Below the pieces are notes generated by a model, which was not told the DNA's origin, made no database searches, and saw nothing but the letters and a program-made list of their open reading frames with translations. A DNA stretch of 64,000 nt. It comes from Allobosea sp. OK403 (lineage in GTDB: Bacteria; Pseudomonadota; Alphaproteobacteria; Rhizobiales; Beijerinckiaceae). This document shows, piece after piece, positions 19,170 to 27,415 of this stretch (its first letter is position 1; every line of letters starts with the position of its first letter). The stretch spans positions 806,001 to 870,000 of the forward strand of contig NZ_FOQV01000001.1 in assembly GCF_900113835.1 (NCBI RefSeq), in the 5' to 3' direction. The position numbers and the translations under genes were made by a program.

Positions 19170-21458
19170 GTGTCAGCCTCGATCAGCGATGTCAGAATCA
19201 TGCCGCGTGGGGAGGATCCGCCGCGCCGTGTCTCGGGCTGGCTCGGCGCGATCGTCGTCGTTTTCGCGCTTGTCTCGGCGCTCGTCACCTTCCTGGTGCT
19301 GTCAGGCGTCACGCCGATCGCCCCGGTCCATGAGGTGGTCGTCGGCGTCTTCATCCTCAATGCCCTGCTGATTCTGCTTCTGCTCGTCATCGTCGCTTTC
19401 GAGACGGCGGTACTGATCCGAGCGCGGCGAGCTGGAGCCGCAGCGGCCGGCCTGCACGTCAGAATCGTCGGTCTTTTCAGCATCATCGCGACGTTGCCTG
19501 CTATTCTGGTGGCGGTGATCGCGACCGTGACCATCGAGCGCGGGCTGGAGCCCTGGTTCTCCGACCGGATGCGCGACGCGATCTTCAAATCCGTCGAGGT
19601 CGCCGATGCCTACGCGGCGGGACAGTGCAAGTCGCTGGGGCGTGAGATCCGGATCTTCGCCGACGACCTGGCGCGCGCGAAGCCTGCCTTCGATGTCGAT
19701 CGCAAATGGTTCGAGAACTTCCTGACGGCGCGCGCGACAGCTCTCGGCGTGCCGGTCGCGGCGATCATGAGCCCGCCCGACAAGGTACTGGTGCGGGCGA
19801 ATATCGACGTTCTGCGCGATGCGCCCAAGCCGGATCGGGCCGCGTTCGACGATGCGCAATCGGCCCCGGAGCCGATCTGTGTCGTGCCTGAGACCAGCCG
19901 GATCTTTGGCGCGCTCGTCAAACTGCCGACCTATGACAACGGCTTTCTCTACATCGCCCGTGAGGTCGATCCGCTCGCGGTCGAATTTCCCGCCGTCGCG
20001 CGCGGAGCGGCGGTCGAATATCTCGCCATCGACGCCCGGCGAAAGGGCGTGCAGATCGCTTTCGCCTCGATGTACGGGCTGATCGCGGTGATCCTGCTGC
20101 TCTCGGCGATTTGGCTCGGTCTCAGCTTCGCCAATGGCCTCGTCGCGCCGATCCGTCGGATGATCCATGCGACCGACCAGGTTTCCAGCGGCAATTTCTA
20201 TGTCCAGGTGCCGATTCGACGATCGGAGGGGGATCTTGCCCATCTCGGCGAGACCTTCAACAAGATGACCGCGGAGTTGCGCCGTCAGCGCGATGGCTTG
20301 GTAACCGCAAGCGAGGTGATCGACCGACGACGACGCTTCACCGAGACGGTTCTGTCGGGCGTCTCTTCAGGCGTCGTTGGTCTCGATGGTGACGGCCACA
20401 TCACCATCATCAACCGCTCCGCCGAGGGGCTGCTCGGCACGGGTGGGCGGGTCTTCGGCGAGCCGATCGCGCAGGTCGCCCCCGAGATCGCCGCCTTCGT
20501 CGGCGACGCGCTGCACGGCCGCCAGCGGCAGAGCGCCGGCCAGGTCGCAATCACCCGAGCCGGGCGCGACCGCATGGTCAATGTTCGCGCGGTCCGCGAA
20601 GGCGAGGGGGCGGGCGCCGGGCTCGTGGTAACGCTCGACGACATCACCGATCTGGTCTCGGCGCAGCGCACGGCCGCCTGGGCCGATGTCGCGCGCCGTA
20701 TCGCCCATGAGATCAAGAACCCGCTGACGCCGATCCAGCTCTCGGCCGAGCGCATTCGCCGCAAGTTCGGGCGCGTCATCGTCGAGGACAAGGAGATCTT
20801 CGATCAGTGCACCGCCACCATTGTCCGCCAGGTCGAGGACATCCGGCGGATGGTCGATGAATTCTCCTCTTTCGCCCGCATGCCCAAGCCGTCGCTCTCT
20901 CGCGACGACATCGTCGAAACGGTGCGCCAGATCGTCTTCCTGATGCGGGTCGGCAACCCCGAGCTGACGATCTCGGAGAACTTACCGGCGACGCCGGTGT
21001 TAGCCCAGTTCGACCGCCGATTGATCTCGCAGGCACTAACCAATGTGATCAAGAACGCTACGGAGGCGATCGAGGCCGTACCGATGGAGACGCGTGGCCC
21101 AGGCCAGATCGAGGTCGCGTTCGCGCGCTATGAAGATGGCCGGATCGTCATCGACGTGATCGACAACGGCAAGGGCCTGCCCGCCGATCAGCGCCAGAAG
21201 CTGCTGGAGCCCTATATGACGACGCGCGAGGGCGGCACCGGGTTGGGGCTGGCGATCGTGGGCAAGATTCTGGAGGACCATGGTGGCGGGATCGAGCTTC
21301 TCGACCGCCCCGACGCGGCGGAGGGGCAGCGCGGAGCGCGGGTCCGGCTCTGGTTCCCCGAAACCGGCCCCGCTGAGGATCCGGATAACGAGACTGCGAA
21401 TGGCCGCGATACGAACGCGCCCGATGCCCGAGACAAGCGAAATGGAATTGCCGTATGA
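19170..21458 (+). CDS. ntrY: Nitrogen/redox sensor histidine kinase NtrY
   Basis: Membrane sensor kinase partnering NtrX, with roles in nitrogen metabolism, redox and envelope control in alphaproteobacteria. Features: two or three N-terminal transmembrane helices, a long periplasmic loop, another membrane segment (FASMYGLIAVILLLSAIWLG) followed by a HAMP region, then a PAS domain. The H-box is [13 protein letters not shown] (His at about 513), and the HATPase has NVIKNATEAIE and GGTGLGLAIVGKI. The start is unclear: the frame opens at TTG 19083. GTG 19170 (giving 762 aa, near the family size) and ATG 19200 are alternatives. The stop overlaps the ntrX start by four bases. Confidence 0.92.
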   Translation: MSASISDVRIMPRGEDPPRRVSGWLGAIVVVFALVSALVTFLVLSGVTPIAPVHEVVVGVFILNALLILLLLVIVAFETAVLIRARRAGAAAAGLHVRIVGLFSIIATLPAILVAVIATVTIERGLEPWFSDRMRDAIFKSVEVADAYAAGQCKSLGREIRIFADDLARAKPAFDVDRKWFENFLTARATALGVPVAAIMSPPDKVLVRANIDVLRDAPKPDRAAFDDAQSAPEPICVVPETSRIFGALVKLPTYDNGFLYIAREVDPLAVEFPAVARGAAVEYLAIDARRKGVQIAFASMYGLIAVILLLSAIWLGLSFANGLVAPIRRMIHATDQVSSGNFYVQVPIRRSEGDLAHLGETFNKMTAELRRQRDGLVTASEVIDRRRRFTETVLSGVSSGVVGLDGDGHITIINRSAEGLLGTGGRVFGEPIAQVAPEIAAFVGDALHGRQRQSAGQVAITRAGRDRMVNVRAVREGEGAGAGLVVTLDDITDLVSAQRTAAWADVARRIAHEIKNPLTPIQLSAERIRRKFGRVIVEDKEIFDQCTATIVRQVEDIRRMVDEFSSFARMPKPSLSRDDIVETVRQIVFLMRVGNPELTISENLPATPVLAQFDRRLISQALTNVIKNATEAIEAVPMETRGPGQIEVAFARYEDGRIVIDVIDNGKGLPADQRQKLLEPYMTTREGGTGLGLAIVGKILEDHGGGIELLDRPDAAEGQRGARVRLWFPETGPAEDPDNETANGRDTNAPDARDKRNGIAV

Positions 21459-22822
21459 GCGCCGATATTCTGGTTGTTGATGATGAAGTCGATATTCGCG
21501 AGCTGGTGGCCGGCCTGCTGGAGGATGAAGGCTATCGCACGCGCAAGGCAGGCTCCGCCGACGAGGCGCTCGCGGCGATCGCTGCGCGCCGACCCAACCT
21601 CGTCTTCCTCGACATTTGGCTGCAGGGCAGCCGGCTCGACGGCTTGCAGGTGCTCGAGCTGATCAAGGAGAGCCATCCCGATCTCGCGGTGGTGATGATC
21701 TCGGGCCATGGCAACATCGAGACCGCGGTCTCCGCGATCAAGAGCGGCGCCTACGATTTCATCGAGAAGCCGTTCAAGGCCGACCGTCTCGTGCTGGTGG
21801 CCGAGCGGGCGCTGGAGGCTTCGCGCCTCAGGCGCGAGGTTCGCGAGCTGAAGAAGGGCTCGGTGCAGGCAAGCCGGATCGTCGGCCATTCGACCGTGGT
21901 CAATCAGTTGCGCCAGACGATCGAACGCGTCGCCCCCACCAATGCCCGCGTGCTGATCAGCGGCGAGCCGGGCTGCGGCAAGGAATTGACGGCGCGCACG
22001 CTGCACGAAGCGTCGAGCCGCTCTTCGGCGCCGTTCATCGTCATCAATGCGGCGACGATCACGCCCGACACGATGGAGGAGGAACTCTTCGGCGTCGAGG
22101 GCGGCGAGGGCCGCACGCGCCGCGTCGGCGCGCTCGAGGAGGCGCATGGCGGCTCGCTCTACATAGACGAGATCGGCGATATGCCGCGCGAGACGCAAAA
22201 CCGCATCCTGCGCGTGCTGGTCGACCAGAATTTCCAGCGCGTCGGCGGCGCAGCGCGCGTGCATGTCGATGTGCGGATCATTTCCTCGACCAGCCTCGAT
22301 CTGGCTCAGCTGATCAGCGAGGGGCAGTTCCGCGAGGATCTCTATCACCGCCTCAGCGTCGTGCCGATCAAAGTGCCGGCGCTGTCGGAGCGGCGCGAGG
22401 ACGTACCGGAATTGATCGAGTTCTTCATGGACCAGATCTCGGTCGCGACGGGCCTGCCGAAGCGGCGCATCGGCTCGGACGCGATGGCGGTGCTGCAGTC
22501 GCATGAATGGCCGGGCAATGTCCGGGAGCTGCGCAACAATGTCGAGCGATTGATGATCCTGACCAAGGGCGACCCCACGGCGGATGTCACGGTCGAGATG
22601 CTGCCGGCCGAGGTCGGCGCCATGGTGCCGACGACGCCGTCTGGCTCGGGCGGCGAACGCTTGATGAGCCTGCCGCTGCGCGATGCGCGCGAGATCTTCG
22701 AGCGCGAATATCTGATCGCCCAGATCGCCCGCTTTTCCGGCAATATCTCGCGAACCGCCGAGTTCATCGGGATGGAGCGCTCGGCCTTGCATCGCAAGCT
22801 GAAGTCGCTCGGGGTCGGTTGA
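21455..22822 (+). CDS. ntrX: Response regulator NtrX
   Basis: Receiver-AAA+-Fis protein of 455 aa. The receiver carries Asp53 in VFLDIWLQG. The ATPase has Walker A GEPGCGKE and Walker B GGSLYIDEIGDMP. The C-terminal Fis-like helix-turn-helix has GNISRTAEFIGMERSALHRK. The GAFTGA sigma-54 loop present in NtrC is absent, being replaced by a region reading GVEGGEGRTRRVGALEEAHG. This fits NtrX orthologues, which often act without sigma-54. ATGA overlap with ntrY implies translational coupling. Confidence 0.95.
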   Translation: MSADILVVDDEVDIRELVAGLLEDEGYRTRKAGSADEALAAIAARRPNLVFLDIWLQGSRLDGLQVLELIKESHPDLAVVMISGHGNIETAVSAIKSGAYDFIEKPFKADRLVLVAERALEASRLRREVRELKKGSVQASRIVGHSTVVNQLRQTIERVAPTNARVLISGEPGCGKELTARTLHEASSRSSAPFIVINAATITPDTMEEELFGVEGGEGRTRRVGALEEAHGGSLYIDEIGDMPRETQNRILRVLVDQNFQRVGGAARVHVDVRIISSTSLDLAQLISEGQFREDLYHRLSVVPIKVPALSERREDVPELIEFFMDQISVATGLPKRRIGSDAMAVLQSHEWPGNVRELRNNVERLMILTKGDPTADVTVEMLPAEVGAMVPTTPSGSGGERLMSLPLRDAREIFEREYLIAQIARFSGNISRTAEFIGMERSALHRKLKSLGVG

Positions 22823-22986
22823 GCGGCGGCTAAGCGCTAATTGCATGTCCGTCTGCACGATACGCAGGCGTCATGCGCAAATAGGATGCGGCATCGCCCT
22901 TGCTTTGTCATAGAACACGACGATCTAATGCAGGATCGGTGTTTCGAAGCGGCGCGCTCAGCGTGTGATTGCGAACGAAACGAAAT

Positions 22987-23016
22987 GGATCGCGGGTGCA
23001 ACCCGATGAGCGATCC
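22987..23016 (+). promoter_or_regulatory. Structured leader hairpin upstream of hfq
   Basis: The stretch can fold as an outer 7-bp stem (GGATCGC / GCGATCC) enclosing an inner GGGT-GCA-ACCC hairpin, with a five-base bulge (GATGA) on the 3' side. It ends 18 bases before the hfq ATG, close to the AGGGGC ribosome site. A role in translational control is inference, though Hfq is known to autoregulate in other bacteria. Confidence 0.45.
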
Positions 23017-23034
23017 CAACAATAGGGGCTACCC

Positions 23035-23283
23035 ATGGCCGCAGAGCGGGCACAAAACCTTCAGGACACTTTTCTCAATCACGTTCGCAAGCAGAAGATT
23101 CCTCTGACGATCTTCCTCGTCAACGGCGTGAAGCTGCAGGGCGTCGTCACCTGGTTCGACAATTTCTGCGTGCTGCTGCGCCGCGACGGGCATTCGCAAC
23201 TCGTCTACAAGCATGCGATCTCGACGATCATGCCGGGCCACCCCGTGCAGCTGTTCGAGCCCGAGGAAGTGGACAAGGCCTGA
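23035..23283 (+). CDS. hfq: RNA chaperone Hfq
   Basis: Sm-like hexameric RNA chaperone that pairs small RNAs with mRNAs. The 82-aa product has the Sm1 motif ([20 protein letters not shown]) and the Sm2 motif ([10 protein letters not shown]). It lacks a long acidic tail, as is normal for alphaproteobacterial Hfq. The gene follows ntrX by 212 bp and is 5 bp from hflX, the conserved ntrYX-hfq-hflX order. Confidence 0.97.
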   Translation: MAAERAQNLQDTFLNHVRKQKIPLTIFLVNGVKLQGVVTWFDNFCVLLRRDGHSQLVYKHAISTIMPGHPVQLFEPEEVDKA

Positions 23284-23288
23284 GCCTC

Positions 23289-24680
23289 ATGGCCGGTCGC
23301 GACGGGGCAGACGAGACCGAGAAGACCGTCAAACCGCTCGACGAGATCGAACGCGACATTGCGGTCAATACGCGCGCCTATGTCGTCGGGCCTTATTCGC
23401 AGCGTCGCGGCGGCGCGGGCAGCGCGGACACGAATCAGCGCTCCTTCGCGGCACGGCTCGATGAGGCCGTCGGCCTCGCCGGCGCCATCGATCTGACCGT
23501 CATCGAGCCGATCCAGGTTCTGCTCACGGCGTTTCGCCCGGCGACCTATCTCGGCAAGGGCAAGGTCGAGGAGCTGGCCGAGCGCATCAAGATCGAGGAA
23601 ATTGGCCTGGTCGTGATGGATTGCGCGTTGTCGCCGGTGCAGCAGCGCAATCTCGAGAAAGCGTTCGGTTGCAAGGTGATCGACCGCACCGGCCTGATCC
23701 TCGAGATCTTCGGTCGGCGGGCGCGCACACGCGAAGGCACGCTGCAGGTCGAGCTTGCACATCTCAACTACCAGAAGAGCCGGCTGGTGCGGTCCTGGAC
23801 CCATCTCGAGCGCCAGCGCGGCGGCTTCGGCTTCCTCGGGGGCCCCGGCGAGACACAGATCGAAGCGGACCGCCGCATCATCCAGGAGCGCATGACCAAG
23901 ATCGAGCGTGATCTTGAGAGCGTGAAGCGGACCCGTTCGCTCCACCGCGCCAGCCGTAAACGCGTGCCATACCCGGTGGTTGCACTGGTTGGTTATACCA
24001 ATGCCGGAAAATCGACGCTGTTCAACCGCCTGACCTCGGCCGAGGTGCTGGCGCAGGACATGCTGTTTGCCACGCTCGATCCAACCGCACGCGCGATCAA
24101 GCTGCCGCATGGCGCGCGGATTATGCTCTCGGACACGGTCGGCTTCATCTCGGACCTGCCGACGCAGCTCGTCGCGGCGTTCCGCGCGACACTGGAAGAT
24201 GCAATCGAGGCCGATGTGCTGCTGCATGTCCGCGACGTGGCGCATGAGGACACACAAGCCCAGGCCGCTGACGTGCAAGGCATCCTGCGCGACCTCGGCA
24301 TCGATCCCGATGACGGCCAACGCGTGATCGAGGTCTGGAACAAATCGGACCTGCTCGATGGGGCGGAACGAGAGCGCCAGCTTGGTCTCGTCGCGCTGAA
24401 GCCCGAGGCCTCGCGGCCGGTGCTGGTTTCGGCCTTGACCGGCGACGGCATCGCCCGGCTGACGGATGCGATCGAGACGCGCATCGCCAGGAGCCGTCCG
24501 GTCTACCGGCTGGTGCTGGCGCCCGGCGACGGTAAATCGCTTGCATGGCTGCACGCCAATGGTGAAATCCTGGAGCGGGCCGATGCCGAGGATGGGGCGC
24601 TGAGCCTCACTGTAAGGCTGCCGCCGGAGCGGGAAGGAGCCTTTGGCGCGCGGTTCCCGGAGGCGGAGCGGCAAAGCTAG
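23289..24680 (+). CDS. hflX: GTPase HflX (ribosome-splitting/rescue type)
   Basis: A 463-aa TRAFAC-class GTPase that associates with the 50S subunit. The N-terminal HflX domain includes GKGKVEEL and a glycine-rich GGFGFLGGPGETQIE segment. The G domain has G1 GYTNAGKST (residues 235-243), G3 DTVGFISDLP and G4 NKSD. The start lies 5 bp after the hfq stop, so they are probably co-transcribed. The N-terminus is somewhat extended relative to E. coli. Confidence 0.95.
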   Translation: MAGRDGADETEKTVKPLDEIERDIAVNTRAYVVGPYSQRRGGAGSADTNQRSFAARLDEAVGLAGAIDLTVIEPIQVLLTAFRPATYLGKGKVEELAERIKIEEIGLVVMDCALSPVQQRNLEKAFGCKVIDRTGLILEIFGRRARTREGTLQVELAHLNYQKSRLVRSWTHLERQRGGFGFLGGPGETQIEADRRIIQERMTKIERDLESVKRTRSLHRASRKRVPYPVVALVGYTNAGKSTLFNRLTSAEVLAQDMLFATLDPTARAIKLPHGARIMLSDTVGFISDLPTQLVAAFRATLEDAIEADVLLHVRDVAHEDTQAQAADVQGILRDLGIDPDDGQRVIEVWNKSDLLDGAERERQLGLVALKPEASRPVLVSALTGDGIARLTDAIETRIARSRPVYRLVLAPGDGKSLAWLHANGEILERADAEDGALSLTVRLPPEREGAFGARFPEAERQS

Positions 24681-24728
24681 GTGTCCAAGTGCAGCAGGTA
24701 ATGTGATCTCGGTCGAGGAGCACATCGC

Positions 24729-25435
24729 ATGGTTGGCGCGGATGAAACGGTTGTCGTGATTGGCGGCTCTTCCGGGATTGGCCTGGCCGTCGCGCGGCTG
24801 GCGGCCTCGCAAGGCGCGCGCGTGGTCATCATTGGACGTGACAAGACGAAGCTGGAGGCTGCCGTCTCCACGATCGGACCGTCAGCGCGCGGCGAAATCG
24901 TCGACGCCCGGGATCGCACGGCTTTGGCAGCGTTCTTTCAGGGACTTGGGCCGTTCAACCACCTGGTTTTGGCGGCTTCCGGGGGCGCGGGGCCGGAGCG
25001 TTTCGCGAACTCGACGGCGACGGGCTGCGCGCCGGCTTCGAAGCCAAGTTCTGGGCGCAGTGGAACGCAGCCCAGGCGGCGCTTCCGACGCTTCAACCCG
25101 CCGGCTCCATGGTCTTCATCACCGCGGCTTCGTCGCGGCTGGCAAATCCCGGAACCTCGGGGCTGGCAGCCGTCAATGGCGCGCTCGAGCGCATGGTCGT
25201 GACTCTGGCTCGGGAGTTGGCGCCAATCCGCATCAATGCGGTATCGCCAGGCGTGATCGATACGGGCTGGTGGGACGACAAGCCGGCCGGCCTGTTTGAA
25301 GCTTCCTATGGCAAGGCGCCGCTCGCCCGCCCCGGCCAGCCCGAGGAGGTCGCCGATGCGGTGCTCTTCCTGATGGGAAACGCCTTCGTTACCGGAGTGA
25401 TTCTCGATGTCGATGGCGGCCTGCATCTGACATAG
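24729..25435 (+). pseudogene. SDR-family oxidoreductase, frameshifted
   Basis: Two overlapping frames encode one short-chain dehydrogenase. The first (from ATG 24729, with GAGGAG upstream) has the Rossmann motif IGGSSGIGLAVA and runs to about GGAGPE near 24997. The rest, from FRELDG to the stop at 25433-25435, is in the +2 frame and ends VTGVILDVDGGLHLT. Restoring one G in the run at 24991-24996 joins them as GAGPGAFRELDG and gives 235 codons, the usual SDR length. The restored protein has no YxxxK at the expected site (LAAVNGALERM instead), as in some divergent SDRs. A real one-base deletion or a sequencing error are both possible. Confidence 0.85.
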
Positions 25436-25453
25436 CGGCCTGAGTCTGACATA
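25416..25453. repeat. 19-bp tandem duplication over the SDR stop codon
   Basis: GCGGCCTGCATCTGACATA (25416-25434) is immediately followed by GCGGCCTGAGTCTGACATA (25435-25453), with 17 of 19 bases identical. The first copy contains most of the SDR stop codon, so the duplication lies just outside the coding region. Confidence 0.8.
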
Positions 25454-25480
25454 GAGAGTGGCTAAGACCGGCCTCGCGGT

Positions 25481-26329
25481 TCAGCCTGTGCCGGGTGGCG
25501 ATGCCTTCTCCCCGCGCTTGACCTGTTGCCAGAGTGCTTCCAGCTCTTCGAGAGTGGCGTCCTTTGCATGGCGCCCCTGAGCCTCCAGCGCCGCCTCGAT
25601 GCCCTTGAAGCGGCGCTCGAACTTGGCGTTGGCGGCGTGGAGGCAGCCTTCCGGATCGGCATCGACATGGCGGGCGAGATTGGCGACGACGAAGAGCAGA
25701 TCGCCGATTTCCTCCCGGATCGCTGCCTTGTCGCCCAGTGCGAGCGCCTCCTCGATCTCGGCGGTCTCCTCCCGGACCTTGTCGAGCACGAGCCTGGCGT
25801 CGTTCCAATCGAAGCCGACGGTCGAGGCCTTGGCCTGGAGCTTCCAGGCTCGGCTGAGAGCGGGCAGGCTCTGGGTGACGCCGGCCAGCACACCCTTCTC
25901 CTCGACCTGCTCGGGCAGGCCGGCCGCTTGCCGCGCTGCTGCCTTCTCGGCCTTTTCCTGCGCCTTGATGCTGTGCCAGAGCGCCTTGACCTCAGCGGGA
26001 GACAGATCGCGCGCATCGCCGAAGACATGCGGGTGGCGGCGGATCATCTTGCTGGTGACGGCCTCGACCACATCGGGAAAAGCGAAAACGCCTTCCTCCT
26101 CCGCCATCTGCGCGTGGTAGACCACCTGCAGCAAGAGATCGCCGAGCTCGTCCTTGAGATCGAGCCTGTCGCCGCGCGCGATCGCATCGGCAACCTCATA
26201 GGCCTCCTCGACCGTATAGGGCGCGATCGAGGCAAAATCCTGCTCCAGATCCCAGGGGCAGCCTGTGCCGGGCGTGCGGAGCGCCGCCATGATCTCGATC
26301 AGGCGGGCGATGTCGCGAGAAGGCTTCAA
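25481..26329 (-). CDS. mazG: Nucleoside triphosphate pyrophosphohydrolase MazG
   Basis: Hydrolyses (d)NTPs to monophosphates, as housecleaning or in stringent-response tuning. It contains two MazG domains: the first with CPWDLEQ and LKDELGDLLLQVVYHA, the second with EETAEIEEAL and REEIGDLLFVVANLARH (paired Glu/Asp metal ligands). The frame reaches an ATG at 26368, but that overlaps the arfB start. TTG 26329 (LKPSRDIARLIEIM) has GGAG upstream and matches where homology begins, so it is chosen here (282 aa). The choice is inference. Confidence 0.92.
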   Translation of the reverse strand: MKPSRDIARLIEIMAALRTPGTGCPWDLEQDFASIAPYTVEEAYEVADAIARGDRLDLKDELGDLLLQVVYHAQMAEEEGVFAFPDVVEAVTSKMIRRHPHVFGDARDLSPAEVKALWHSIKAQEKAEKAAARQAAGLPEQVEEKGVLAGVTQSLPALSRAWKLQAKASTVGFDWNDARLVLDKVREETAEIEEALALGDKAAIREEIGDLLFVVANLARHVDADPEGCLHAANAKFERRFKGIEAALEAQGRHAKDATLEELEALWQQVKRGEKASPPGTG

Positions 26330-26366
26330 CGCTGCAAATCTCCGTGAAGTGAGATAGCCTCGTCCC

Positions 26367-26786
26367 ATGATTCAAGTGACCCCGTCCATCGCCATCGACG
26401 AGAGCGAGCTCGAGGAAAGCTTCGTGCGCGCCTCTGGCCCAGGCGGCCAGCACGTCAACAAGGTGTCGAGCGCGGTCCAGCTCAAATTCGACATCCGGCG
26501 CTCGCCCTCGCTGCCCAACGACGTCGCGGTGCGCCTGATGAAGCTCGCCGGCAGCCGGCTGACGCAGGATGGCGTCATCGTCATCGTGGCGCAGGCGCAG
26601 CGCAGCCAGAAGCGCAATCGCGAGGAGGCACGCGAACGCTTGCTCGAGCTGATCCGGGCGGCGGCGGTCCGCCCGCAGACGCGGCGGCCGACGAAGCCGA
26701 CCAAGGCCTCGAAGGAGAGACGGCTGGTCTCCAAGGACAAGCGCGCCTCGATCAAGGCCGGTCGCTCCAAGCCGGGGGCGGATTAG
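26367..26786 (+). CDS. arfB: Alternative ribosome-rescue peptidyl-tRNA hydrolase ArfB
   Basis: A 139-aa class-I release-factor-like protein that frees peptides from stalled ribosomes. It has the catalytic GGQ in RASGPGGQHVNKV (about residues 24-36) but no codon-recognition domain. A basic, disordered C-terminal tail (RRPTKPTKASKERRLVSKDK) would occupy the empty mRNA channel. The start overlaps the longest possible mazG frame, and the stop TAG shares a base with the GTG of recX, so arfB-recX are probably one unit. Confidence 0.94.
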   Translation: MIQVTPSIAIDESELEESFVRASGPGGQHVNKVSSAVQLKFDIRRSPSLPNDVAVRLMKLAGSRLTQDGVIVIVAQAQRSQKRNREEARERLLELIRAAAVRPQTRRPTKPTKASKERRLVSKDKRASIKAGRSKPGAD

Positions 26787-27349
26787 TGGCGGGTGACACT
26801 TCGGGCGTGCCGCGCGACAAGCGGCAGGAGCGCAAGCCGCCACGCCGCATCACGCCCGACTATCTGCAACGCGCCGCCATGCACTATCTCGAACGCTATG
26901 CGGCGCCCGCCGCGCAGCTTCGCCGCGTGCTGGAGCGCAAGGTCGTACTGAGCTGCCGCCACCATGGCGACGAGCCCGGCGGGTTCTCGGATCTGCTCGA
27001 CGACGTGGTGGCGCGCTGCGTCGCCTCGGGGCTGGTCGATGACCGTCGTTTCGCCGAGGCACGCGCGGCGAGCTTGCGCCGGCGCGGCCAGTCCGCGCGG
27101 GCCGTGGCGGCGAAGCTCGCGGCTAAGGGCGTGACGCGCGACCTCGCAACCGAGGCTAGCGCGACTGAACCGGAGGACGAATTGGCGGCGGCGCGCATCG
27201 CCGCGAAACGCAAGCGGATCGGGCGCTGGGGAAAGGGCGACCGCGTTGCCAGCCGTCAGAAGGATCTGGCGGCGCTGGCGCGCGCTGGCTTCAGCATGGC
27301 GATCGCCCGCGCCGTGATCGACGAAGCGGGCGATGAGGATGGGCCGTGA
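26786..27349 (+). CDS. recX: RecX-family regulatory protein
   Basis: A 187-aa small basic protein with the RecX helical-repeat pattern (YLQRAAMHYLERYAAP, LVDDRRFAEARAASLRRRGQS, ARAGFSMAIARAVID). RecX proteins bind RecA filaments and inhibit recombinase activity. It uses a GTG start overlapping the arfB stop by one base. The gene is unlinked to recA here, as is usual in Rhizobiales. It converges with a TTT binding protein 66 bp downstream. Confidence 0.85.
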   Translation: MAGDTSGVPRDKRQERKPPRRITPDYLQRAAMHYLERYAAPAAQLRRVLERKVVLSCRHHGDEPGGFSDLLDDVVARCVASGLVDDRRFAEARAASLRRRGQSARAVAAKLAAKGVTRDLATEASATEPEDELAAARIAAKRKRIGRWGKGDRVASRQKDLAALARAGFSMAIARAVIDEAGDEDGP

Positions 27350-27415
27350 GGCATTGTGCCAGGACAGAGCTCTTGGAGCGAGGGCAGGGCTCTAGGTGCC
27401 CCGCCGATCGCGGCC

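Noticed and set aside
21212..22858. 548-codon minus-strand open frame opposite ntrX
   Set aside because: Shadow of ntrX; composition typical of reversed GC-rich coding DNA and no recognisable motif.
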